From contig SZWC01000090.1 in NCBI GenBank assembly GCA_023375785.1, positions 209,086-232,359 on the forward strand: 23,274 nt of DNA. Reading direction: 5' to 3'. This DNA is from Penium margaritaceum. Its lineage: Eukaryota; Streptophyta; Zygnematophyceae; Desmidiales; Peniaceae. Each line of letters begins with the position of its first letter. Position 1 is the stretch's first letter. Below, piece by piece: positions 9,401 through 17,794 of the stretch. A program made the translations under genes and the position numbers. The notes under the pieces were generated by a model. That model was not told the DNA's origin. It did no database searches and saw nothing but the letters and a program-made list of their open reading frames with translations.

Positions 9401-9594
9401 CTTGGTACGGAGAAGGTACAAGTCCTCCTCCCTCTTGCCATGTGCAATTACCTCGCCGTCCCCCTCCTTCCGGATGATGGCCTCTTTCTTGTTGAAGAGC
9501 ACCTCGAGCCCCTTGTCGGTAAGGCGGCTCACTGACAGCAGGTTTGCCCCAAAGTTGGGCATGTGGAGCACGTCGTAGATGGTGCACGGAATGA
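6473..9594 (-). CDS. pol: Copia pol: protease C-terminal part, integrase, reverse transcriptase, RNase H
   Basis: The frame is meaningful from the N at 9595 to a TAA at 6475-6473, over 1,000 residues. Order and landmarks: DVLHMPNFGANLLSVSRL (end of protease, pre-integrase); HHCC zinc site (HRRLCH ... CEPCMVGK, about 9320-9200); integrase catalytic triad in HTDVCGP (about 9130), SDNGGEYEG (about 8935) and NGVAERANR (about 8840); GYESGSKAYRLFDP, typical of the region after integrase; reverse transcriptase from GSKWIFKKK to the active site YVDDLILV (7456-7445); RNase H with YSDADWAGD (about 6920) and SSTEAEY (about 6805). The polyprotein copies and integrates the element. No internal stop is present. 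The frame differs from gag only because sequence is missing at the N. Confidence 0.95.
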
Positions 9595-9595
9595 N
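9595..9595. other. Single N hiding missing protease sequence
   Basis: On the minus strand the protease motif DSGSGRH is only about 20 codons from DVLHMP. In copia polyproteins these are usually about 60-70 codons apart, and here the frame also changes. A segment of roughly 130-160 bases is probably missing at this N; the size is estimated from family spacing. Confidence 0.7.
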
Positions 9596-10491
9596 AATGC
9601 CGCCCGGTTGCATTGTGTGTGGCGGCCTGATCCGGAGTCGATCACCGTGACTTCCGGATCTGTCAAGTCGGTAGATTCCCTGGCCATCATGGCTTGGACG
9701 TCCTTCTTCCCGCCCTTCCCAGGCTGGTCCGACTTCTTGTTGGGGCAATCGCGTGCGTAGTGGCCCTGTTTGCCACAATTGTAGCACTCCCCCTTGTTGT
9801 CACCTTTCTTGGTGCCCTGGTTGGCACCCTTCCCCTTCTTGCCTCCCCCTCCACCTTGAGGACGGACGGCATAGGCGGAAGTTGATGTCGCCCCACTCTC
9901 TCTCCCACCACGCCGCATCCATTCGTTGCGGACGTACTCAGCCACCTTCGGGTACTTCAGCTCATCGGCGGACCAGCCACCTACGACGGTGATCATGGGA
10001 CTCCAACTGTCCGGCAAGGCCAGAAGGAGGATCATGGCTTGCAGCTGAGGGTCGACCTTCCATCCGGTGGCTACGCACTCGGCAGTGAGGGACTCGATCT
10101 GCTGTAGGATTTCCATGATGTCGTCGCCTTCGTTGGCTCGGAGGGTGACGAGCCTCTTGAAGACAAAGAGCTGGTTAGCAAGGTTGGTGGACTGATAGAT
10201 GGTGCAGAGCTTCTTCCAGGCCTCCGCGGCCTCCGTGCATCCTTGAATCAGTGCGCGCTGCGGAGGAGCTAGCGCTAACACCAACAAAGCAAGCGCCGCC
10301 TTCTTGCGCTTCTTGTACTTGTCCACTTCCTCCGGCGTCGCGGTGTCCGGAGGCGGGGTCTCTTCACCGTTGACCAGCTCAAGCAGGCCCTTGTCATCGA
10401 GGTAGACCTCAAACTGCCACCTCCACAAGGGGAAGCCATTTCCATCAAACTTGGAGACGGTGCCGATGCTCTCTTGCTCGGTCGTTGCCAT
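9596..10491 (-). CDS. gag: Copia gag with zinc knuckle and start of protease
   Basis: Starts at the ATG at 10491 (MATTEQESIGTVSKFDGNGF), about 50 bases inside the primer site, as is usual for copia. Residues 14-190 match the copia-type gag (UBN2-like) capsid fold: FDGNGFPLWRWQFEVYL, then AWKKLCTIYQ and the NLANQLFVFKRLVTLR segment. A basic, glycine-rich stretch precedes the CCHC zinc knuckle CYNCGKQGHYARDC (about 9787-9746), which binds genomic RNA. The aspartic protease active site follows as VIDSGSGRH (about 9640-9626; canonical DSG, T replaced by S). The frame then meets the N at 9595, and everything after it is out of frame. In intact copia elements gag and pol share one long frame, so the break is probably an assembly gap. 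Confidence 0.92.
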
Positions 10492-10541
10492 GGCGCGCGG
10501 CGGTAGCGTGAAAGTTGAGGAGCTAGGGTCCTTCTAGGCAC

Positions 10542-10556
10542 GTGGGCCCATAACCC
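10542..10556 (-). promoter_or_regulatory. Half-tRNA primer-binding site (initiator-methionine tRNA anticodon arm)
   Basis: Two bases inside the 5' LTR end, the given strand reads GTGGGCCCATAACCC. This is the anticodon stem-loop (CAT anticodon) of plant-type initiator-methionine tRNA. The element RNA is therefore complementary to that internal tRNA region, the half-tRNA priming mode known from Drosophila copia. The match was made from memory of the tRNA sequence. Confidence 0.85.
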
Positions 10557-10558
10557 TT

Positions 10559-11284
10559 TGTTGGCTCTAGTGGGTGTAGAGGCACCCTCAAGGATGCCTA
10601 GCTCTCACTGGTTCACGCTACCAAGGTTTAGGGCAGCCAAGGGATACCAATGGTGAAGAGTGTGGAGCACAAGGATCACGGATGTGAGTGGGCAGAACAC
10701 GTCGCATTCAGTAGAACTGAATCGAAACACGATTTTGTTACTTAGCATAGTGAGATTACATCAGATCCTTATAGCCTGTAATCTAAGCTTTCCAACGCAT
10801 CCAAGCACGCCCAAAAACGAAGCAGTAGAGCCCCTGCTACGGCCGTCAAAGTAACCCTTGGTGGAGCCGCCCACCTTGCCTTGCACGCTAGGCAACGGGA
10901 GGCGCTTTGACGATGACCCGTCGAAGCGCCTTTCCTCGCCCAGAAGTCAAGGAGAAGTTCACCCTGGTCAAGGAGAACTCTCTGGTTGCTTCCTTTATGG
11001 CCCTGGTGCATTTGGAGCTCGTTGGGGACGAACTCGGATCACTGGTGGTGGATTATACCGCCACCCATGGCGGGTACCAGATTCCACCCCCCAAACACCC
11101 GATTTTCGGGCTAGGATAACTTTCTGAATACTCACTCAAATCGAGCGATTCAAAGCTCGATCCTGCATGGAAAATTCCAAGGAATCCAAATCTAAAGTCA
11201 GATCAGGTGTTTGACCACTCCTCAGTGGTCAAACCAGGGAGTACACTCAACGGCACTCATGGCAAGGGGCACACCATGTCAACA
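10559..11284 (-). repeat. 5' LTR of the younger copia element (full length, 726 bp)
   Basis: Begins TGTTGGCTC and ends CATGTCAACA, and includes the 91 bases (10775-10865) absent from the other copy. Transcription of the element should start within this LTR on the minus strand. It differs from the 3' LTR at four aligned sites. Confidence 0.95.
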
Positions 11285-11289
11285 ATAGC
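11285..11289. repeat. Target-site duplication ATAGC (right)
   Basis: Matches 5779-5783 exactly and directly follows the LTR end. Confidence 0.9.
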
Positions 11290-11533
11290 GAGGCATAGAA
11301 CACTACTTTAGGTAGCTTAGACCAGTGTACCTTTTTGCTTCCGCTATTCCATCAATCAATCAGTTTTTTTTCGTCTTCCTCGTGGCTGTCATTGCTTACA
11401 TCCTTCAGCAGCTTGTCTGCCTCGCACCGCTCAGATCTGTACCCTGTGACTGATGCTTCAGCTCCACACTTGTCGACCTTCAGCGCCAGAAGGTCTCTCG
11501 TGTCGCCCATTCCTGGTCGCCAAAATGCTGACA
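11290..11533 (+). repeat. Probable 5' LTR of the older copia element, second half
   Basis: Ends CTGACA immediately before a perfect tRNA primer site, so the right LTR boundary is secure. The upstream part is taken to continue leftward at 5783, across the nested element. Confidence 0.7.
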
Positions 11534-11545
11534 TGGTATCAGAGC
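11534..11545 (+). promoter_or_regulatory. Primer-binding site TGGTATCAGAGC (3' end of initiator-methionine tRNA)
   Basis: TGGTATCAGAGC is the standard primer site of plant Ty1/copia elements, complementary to the 3' acceptor end of plant initiator-methionine tRNA. It abuts the LTR end with no spacer. Confidence 0.93.
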
Positions 11546-11875
11546 GCTAGGTTCCCAACCCTGGTAACCTGCCACCATTCTCCCAGTGATCATCTTTGCG
11601 GCCGCAACCGTACTTGTTCACCTCCTTCCGCCGCACGCTGCGCCAGACAACGACAATGCAGACTCTGACGTCGCAACTGACTCTGACGTTGCCCAAGTCT
11701 CCGTCCAAGATGGAGAACCACCTCCGCTAACACTCCTTGCGACATCCGACTTCTTCTACATTGAGCAACCTCCTCTCAGTTCACCAACTCCAGAAGGAAG
11801 GAGTAAACATCTTTTTCCCCGCCTACGGGTCAGAAGCCCAACTGACAACAGCTGACAACAAACCACTGGCAACCT
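11546..11875 (+). pseudogene. Decayed gag/protease remnant of the older copia element
   Basis: Only about 330 bases separate the primer site from integrase-like sequence, far too little for gag plus protease (normally well over 1 kb). No zinc knuckle or DSG protease motif is visible, so an internal deletion is inferred. Confidence 0.45.
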
Positions 11876-12710
11876 TCACTGTCCGCAACAATCTCTACCG
11901 CCTGCAGATTCCCTGAAAAACCGCAATCTTTGCCGTTGAAGCCGATGTTTAACCCTCCACCTATGATTGCTGGAGTCTTTCTCATCCTCTGCTCCTGCAT
12001 CATCACCGCCTGGGTCATCCCAATTTCGATGCCATTCTTCGTCCCATGGTGAACGGCCTGCCGCCCCTCTCACCACTAACCCGTCTTGCAGGACCACCTT
12101 ACAGTCTTGGAAAATTAAAAGCATCTCCTCATCCTCGAGCCGCACGAGCAGCAAGACCTCTGGACATCCTCCACATGGATCTGGTGGGACGAATTTATCC
12201 CACCTCGCTTCAAGGCTATGAGTACTTTCTCACCATTATGGACGACCACTCTCGCTTCGGCGCAACAATCCCCCTCAAGTCCAAAGCTGATGCCAAGCCT
12301 GCCTTTATCAAGTGGTCAAAGTATCAAATGAACCGCCTCAACCGGTCCATTGGCAAAATCTGGACAGACAGAGGTGGTGAATTTCTGTCTCATGAACTCC
12401 GTGAATTTCTGACAGAACGTGGCATCGGGCATGAAATGAGTGTACCAGTGCACCAGAGCAGAACGGAGTGGAAGAAAGATGGAATGGGGTCCTGGTTGCT
12501 CTCACTCGCACTTTACTTGTGCATGCTGGAGCGCCGGAAACCTTCTGGACCTATGCACTACGCTATGCCACCAGAGTGCACAACTATTACCCAGCCAAGC
12601 ATCTTCCTGATATCACCCAGCAGAACTTTGGCTCGGATACAAGCCAGACATCTCCAAACTTCGAGTATGATGTTCTACAGCCTACGTCCTGATCAACACG
12701 GCTGACAGAG
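11876..12710 (+). pseudogene. Copia integrase, broken
   Basis: Recognisable pieces in order: TVRNNLYRLQIP (pre-integrase, about 11880-11915); a zinc-site HRLGHPNFDAIL (about 12007-12045); the first catalytic aspartate in LHMDLVG (about 12170-12187); MDDHSRFGATIPLKSKADA; the second aspartate in WTDRGGEFLSHELREFL (12361-12411). Near 12450-12470 the frame shifts, and the third catalytic region (QNGVEERWNGVLVAL) continues in another phase to about 12692 (ETFWTYALRYATRVHNYYP). The region also has stop codons before 12046. The enzyme would normally insert element DNA; this copy cannot encode it in one frame. Confidence 0.8.
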
Positions 12711-13453
12711 CTCACGCTAATCTCTCCAATGTTGACCCACGAGCCTTGCGCCGCATGTTCGCTGGGTTCGCCGTCAACTCCTCTGGCTACTTGTTCTACG
12801 AGCCCGAACTCAAACGGGAAACCTGCAGCACAGATTTCCACTTTGACGAGATTACTCCCTTCTTCCGTCAATCAGCACCCATCTCCACTACTCCTCTTAC
12901 CTGGACACTCTTCCCAGAACAACCCACAGTGCCCGCAACTCCGACCATCCTTCCTCCACCAGCCACTCCATCCTCGCTAGCAACTCCTCCAACAGCATCC
13001 ACCGCGCCAACACTCTCTCCCGCACACACTCCTGTTCAACCACGACCAATCTCACTACCGCCCCTCACTCCTGACCCTGACTACGAAACCATCTCTGAGC
13101 ATCTCCCAACACTCGGGCATCCACTTCCCTCAACAGTAGTTCAACCTCCAGCTGCAGCTGCATCAGCGCCAACAACAGCAGCAGCAGATACAGGAGGAGC
13201 CGCAGCCGTCACAGCATCCGGGGCGACTGCACCAAAAATTCTGCCAGCAGCGGAACCTATGCTACGGTGATCCACCAGAAACAGAGCAGCAGCCTCTCTT
13301 ATCACAATCACAGACACGGATGGAGATCTCAACATCCAGGAAGATTGCCATGTTGAGTTTCTTCATACCACCTTCCTGCCTTCCTGGATTGAAGCCGGCG
13401 CTAGCGTCAACTCCCTTCGACGACCAACTCCTCACACAAACCCTCGACGCCAA
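12711..13453 (+). pseudogene. Copia linker between integrase and reverse transcriptase, decayed
   Basis: A frame at 12746-13270 begins RRMFAGFAVNSSGYLFYEPELK, followed by HFDE, which matches the family segment after integrase (usually GY...GYRFYDP...FDE). It then becomes a proline/threonine/alanine-rich linker. After the stop at 13268-13270 coding resemblance is poor until about 13454, where another phase leads to reverse transcriptase. Confidence 0.65.
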
Positions 13454-14130
13454 CGCTATCCCCGCATTCCTCTTCTCAGCACCACCATCACCACAGCTCC
13501 TATCGCCACCCCCAACACATATGCTGAGGCCGTGAACGGGCCCCAGGCAGACCAATGGCGCGCCGCCATTGCCAGGGGACTGGCCTCCCTCAAGGCAACC
13601 TCCACCCACACTGACGTTCCTCGACCACCACTCACCAATGTGGTCACAGGCAAATGGGTCTTCCGTGTTAAGACTCATCTGGGGGAGCCAACAGAATTCA
13701 AGGCTCGCTATGTGGCAAAAGGATTCTCACAGCGATACGGTGTGGACTTCTTTGACACCTTCTCGCCCACTGCCAATCTAACCACCCTGAGATCCCTGCT
13801 GCACATTGCAACCACCGAAGATATGGAACTGCATGCCATGGACGTGTCCACGGCCTTTCTTCAAGGAGATCTGCACAAAACTATCTACCTGGCATGCCCT
13901 GAAGGCTATACTCCAGACCAGCCTAACACTGTCTGGAAGCTGCACCGCCCAGTCTACGGCCTCAAACAATCTCCTCGCAAATGGCATGCCAAACTTCGAG
14001 CAACTCTCCTTGACCTGGGATTCACTGTCTCCACTGCCGATCCCAGTCTGTTCCTTCGCTCCCGGCCAGTTGAGCAGACCTATATTCTGGCCTATGTGGA
14101 TGACCTGGCTCTCGTTTCCAACAATCCCAG
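13454..14130 (+). pseudogene. Copia reverse transcriptase, truncated just after YVDD by a tandem array
   Basis: Coding resemblance starts upstream of the GTG at 13532 (NTYAEAVNGPQADQWRAAI). The reverse transcriptase follows: GKWVFRVKTH, FKARYVAKGFSQRYGVDFFDTFSPTAN, MDVSTAFLQGDLHKTIYL (first catalytic aspartate), VYGLKQSPRKWH and YVDDLALVSNNPS (14093-14130). This part carries no stop and looks intact. Immediately after NNPS the sequence becomes the 20-bp array and the frame stays open to 16474, giving a 980-residue open frame of which about 780 residues are array translation. The thumb region and RNase H are absent. The first array unit overlaps plausible native sequence (VSHV). Confidence 0.88.
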
Positions 14131-16726
14131 TGTATCGCATGTGCCTATGGTGTATCTCATGTGCCTATGGTGTATCTCATGCGCCTATGGTGTATCGCAT
14201 GCGCCTATGGTGTATCTCATGTGCCTTTGGTGTATCTCATGCGCCTATGGTATATCTCATGTGCCTATGGTGTATCTCATCCGCCTATGGTGTATCTCAT
14301 GTACCCTATGGTGTATCTCATGCGCCTATGGTGTAACTCGTGCCTATGGTGTATCTCATGTGCCTATGGTGTATCTCATGCACCTACGGTGTATCTCATG
14401 CACCTATGATGTATCTGATGTGCCTATGGTGTTTCTCATACGCCTATGGCGTATGTCATGTGCCTATGGTGTATCTCATGTGCCTATGGTGTATCGCATG
14501 CGCCTAGGATGTATCTCATGTGCCTATGGTGTATCGCATGCACCTATGGTGTATCACCTGTGCCTATGGTGTATCGCATGTGCCCATGGTGTATATCATG
14601 TGTCTATGGTGTATCTCATGTGCCTATGGTGTCTACCATGTGCCTATGGTGTATCTCATGTGCCTATGGTGTATCTCATGTGCCTATGGTGTATCTCATG
14701 TGCCTATGATGTATCTCATGCGCCTATGGTGTATCGCATGCGCCTATGGTGTATCTCATGCGCCTATGGTGTATCTCTTGTGCCTATGGTGTATCTCATG
14801 TGCCCATGGTGTATGTCGTGTGCCTATGGTGTATCTTATGCGCCTATGGTGTATCTCATGCGCCTATGGTGTATATCACGTGTCTATGGTGTATCTCATG
14901 TGCCTATGGTGTATCTCATGTGCCTATGGTATATCTCATGTACATATGGTGTATCTAATGCGCCTATCGTGTATCTCATGTGCCTTTGGTGTGTCTCATG
15001 TTCCTATGGTATATCTCATGCGCCTATGGTTTATCTCATGCGCATATGGTGTATCTCATGCGCCTATGGTGTATCTCATGTGCCTATGGTACATCTCATG
15101 CGCCTATGGTGTATCTCATGCGCCTATGGTGTATCTCATGCGCCTGTGGTGAATGTCATCGGCATATGGTGTATCTCATGCACCTATGGTATATCTCATG
15201 TGCATGTGGTGTGTCTCATGTGTCCATGGTGTATCTCATGCGCCTATGGTGTATCGCATGTGCCTATGGTGTATCTCATGTGCCTAGGGTGTATCTCATG
15301 TGCCTATGGTGTATCTCATGTGCCTATGGTGTATCTCATGCGCCTATGGTGTATCTCATGTTCCGTATGGTATATCTCTTGTTCCCTATGGTGTATCTCA
15401 TGTACCTATGGTGTATCTCATGCCACTATAGTGTATCTCATGCGTCTTTGGTGCATCTCATGCGCCTATGGTGTATCTCATTTCCCTATGGTGTATCTCA
15501 TGTGCCTATGGTGTATCTCATGTGCCTATGGTGTATCTCATGTGCCTATGGTGTATCTCATGTGCCTATGGTGTATCTCATGTGCCTATGGTGTATCTCA
15601 TGTGCCTATGGTGTATCTCATGTGCCTATGGTGTATCTCATGCGCCTATGGTGTATCTCATGTTCCGTATGGTATATCTCTTGTTCCCTATGGTGTATCT
15701 CATGTACCTATGGTGTATCTCATGTGCCTATGGTGTATCTCATGTGCCTATTGTGTATCTCATGCGCCTATGGTGTATCTCATGTGCCTATGGTGTATCT
15801 CATGCGCCTATGGTGTATTGCATGTGCCTTATGGTGTATCTCATGTGCCTCTGGTGTATCTCATGCGCCTTTGGTGTATCTCATGTGCCTGTAGTGTATC
15901 TCATGCGCCTATGGTGTATCTCATGTGCCTATGGTGTATCTCATGCGCCTATGGTGTATCTCATGCGCCTAAGGTGTATCTCATGCGCATATGGTGTATC
16001 GCATGTGTCTATGGTGTATCTCATGTGTCTATGGTGTATCTCATGTGTCCTATGGTGTATCTCATGCGCCTAAGGTGTATCTCATGCGCCTATGGTGGAT
16101 ATCATGCACCTATGGTATATCTCATGTGCCCATGGTGTATCTCATGCTCCTATGGTGTGTCTCATGTGCCTATGGTGTATCCCATGTGCCTATGGTGTAT
16201 CTCATGTGCCTATGGTGTATCTTATGCGCATATGGTGTATCTCATGCACCTATGGTGTATCTCATGCGCCTATGGTGTACCTCATGCGCCTATGGTGTAT
16301 CTCATGTGCCTATGGTGTATCTCATCCGCCTATGGTGTATCCCATGTACCCTATGGTGTATCTCATGTGCCTAGGGTGTACCGCGTGCATATGGTGTATC
16401 TCATGTGCCTATGGTGTATCTCATGCGCCTATGGTGTATCTCGTGCGCCTATGGTATATCTCATGCGCCTATGATGTATCTCATGTGCCTATGGTGTATC
16501 TCATATGCCTATGGCGTATCGCATGTGCCTATGGTGTATCTCATGTGTCTATGGTGTATCGTATACAACTATGGTGTATCTCATGCACCTATGGTGTATC
16601 TCATGCGCCTATGGTGGATCTCATGTGCCTATGGTGTATCTCATGTGCCTGTGGTGTATCTCTTGCGCCTATGGTATATCTCATGCGCCTTTGGTGTATC
16701 TCATGCGCCTATGGTATATCTCATGT
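14131..16726 (+). repeat. Tandem array of 20-bp units CATGTGCCTATGGTGTATCT, about 130 copies
   Basis: Unit length is 20 bp with occasional 18- or 21-bp units. The most variable positions are the dinucleotide after CATG (CG, TG or CA) and CTC/CGC before CATG. No stop occurs in any plus-strand frame, so 60-bp (20-residue) protein-like periods VSHVPMVYLMCLWCISCAYG arise; the minus strand has stops in each unit. Several overlapping long open frames here are by-products. The array starts inside the copia reverse transcriptase and ends at unrelated sequence at 16727. Internal higher-order duplication is visible. Confidence 0.96.
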
Positions 16727-17451
16727 CTCGATTCGGAGTCCGTTTGAGTGAGATATGGATTTCCAAAGTTTGGAGATCATGGGTCGGATTCAAGTGACGA
16801 CCTGAGCACTTTGAGCTCAAAAGGCGGCAGGATTATTGGCCAGGACGGCTGAGAGCGGCCTTCAAGGAGAAAAGATGGCTGGAGGACCTCCAAGAGACTT
16901 AAAGGAAGGTGCAGACCACGATTGTTGTTCGTCCAAGTGGTGTGAGACATAATTCTCTTGTGTGACAAGGTGACTGCCGCTCATCCCGCTAGGCTAGGAG
17001 AGTGTGCTAGAGGGTAGACTTTGACAGAGTGTGTGTCAGTGCTCCTTAGGCCAAATGAGGCATATAAGGGCTTGTTAGAAAGCTGTGACTATGTACTTTC
17101 TCACTCAAGAGTCGATTCAGACATTTGCGTTCTCTGCAAACCTACATTCACTTCCGTAATGTCTGTCTGTGCAACGTGCAACTCCCTCACAAACAGTTGG
17201 TCCTGCCTAGGCGGCTCTTAGTGAGCCTGATCACCTCCCTGAGGGCTGCCCCAGTTTTCATCAAGGCACAGCTCAAGGACAAGCATGACATGAGCTTCAT
17301 GCTGTTCTCTCTCAATGGTGAAGTATAAAGACCAAAGGCTTGAAGGAAACTTCATCAAGGTAACAGTGTGCATGAGAAAACATGTTTGACTGATGGCACC
17401 TGCCACGGCTATTTTTTTTTAGAAGAATACAGTTTTTTCATAGCAAGAAGT
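16727..17451. other. Unrecognised sequence after the array
   Basis: No continuation of the copia element (no RNase H, polypurine tract or LTR) was recognised. Short open frames on both strands (17021-17221 plus, 16777-16968 minus) carry no family motif. It may be old repeat or host non-coding DNA. Confidence 0.4.
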
Positions 17452-17722
17452 TGCCAAGCATCTCTGTGATTGTAGCATTGTATCCCTTCATGTTTCACTT
17501 ACAAATTTTCTTGATCCGATTGACTGTCGAGCAAGTTATGAACATCCAATGTGTGCTGCTAGCAGCACACATTGGAGTGAGGGAGTGAGGTCTTTCATTT
17601 AGCTCTCCCTGCCAGCAGCCCACTTTGGATGTTCATAACTTACCCCACAATCAATTGGATCAAGCAAATTTCTACGTCAAACATGAAGGGATACAATGCT
17701 TCAATCACAGAGATGTTTGGCA
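17452..17722. repeat. Fold-back element with about 114-bp inverted arms
   Basis: Arms 17452-17565 and 17609-17722 pair around centre 17587 with no net insertion or deletion, mismatched at scattered sites, leaving a 43-base loop. This is the form of a MITE or hairpin-forming small-RNA locus. No clear target-site duplication was identified. Confidence 0.85.
17545..17576. repeat. 32-bp perfect palindrome inside the left arm
   Basis: Bases 17545-17576 are perfectly self-complementary with no spacer (centre GCTGCTAGCAGC). The right arm of the fold-back holds only the outer half, so this palindrome is unique to the left arm. Confidence 0.9.
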
Positions 17723-17724
17723 CG

Positions 17725-17794
17725 GATCACCAATGATCGAGTATCCTACCATGCATGATGGGTGTCATGCATGATAGGATAATTATTGGTGATC
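17725..17794. repeat. Second, adjacent inverted repeat
   Basis: GATCACCAAT at 17725-17734 pairs with ATTGGTGATC at 17785-17794, and TATCCTACCATGCATGA pairs with TCATGCATGATAGGATA, with a small internal bulge. It starts two bases after the previous fold-back ends. Confidence 0.75.

Larger units (their letters stand above)
5784..11284 (-). mobile_element. Nearly complete, young Ty1/copia retrotransposon (minus strand)
   Basis: A 5.5-kb element bounded by LTRs beginning TGTTG and ending CAACA and flanked by ATAGC duplications. Reading on the minus strand: 5' LTR (11284-10559), half-tRNA primer site, gag with zinc knuckle, protease, integrase, reverse transcriptase, RNase H, polypurine tract, 3' LTR (6419-5784). 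This is the copia order. The LTRs differ at only four positions over about 635 aligned bases, so insertion is recent. Apparent defects coincide with single Ns at 6000 (LTR) and 9595 (protease), where sequence is missing from the assembly, so the genomic copy may be intact. It is inserted in the presumed LTR of an older copia element. Confidence 0.95.
5534..14130 (+). mobile_element. Older Ty1/copia element (plus strand), split by a nested copia element and truncated
   Basis: Parts in order: probable 5' LTR beginning TGTCGG at 5534, interrupted by the nested element (5784-11284), resuming at 11290 and ending CTGACA at 11533; tRNA primer site 11534-11545; a short remnant of gag/protease; broken integrase; linker; reverse transcriptase to about 14130. 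Copia order (integrase before reverse transcriptase) is evident. RNase H, polypurine tract and 3' LTR are missing because a 20-bp tandem array follows. The combined LTR would be about 494 bp with ends TGTCGG/CTGACA. The left LTR limit is inferred from the terminal bases only, as there is no second LTR to compare. The element appears to have inserted into the decamer array. Confidence 0.65.

Noticed and set aside
7147..9760. Plus-strand open frames opposite copia pol (for example 7472-8299)
   Set aside because: They are antisense shadows of a GC-rich, strongly conserved pol frame and show no independent motif.
10542..10556. A tRNA gene at the initiator-tRNA-like sequence
   Set aside because: Only the anticodon arm is present and it lies exactly at the LTR edge, so it is a primer-binding site.
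11051..11057. Minus-strand TATAATC as the TATA box of the younger copia LTR
   Set aside because: The position within the LTR is plausible, but a single short AT match without a mapped start site is not enough.
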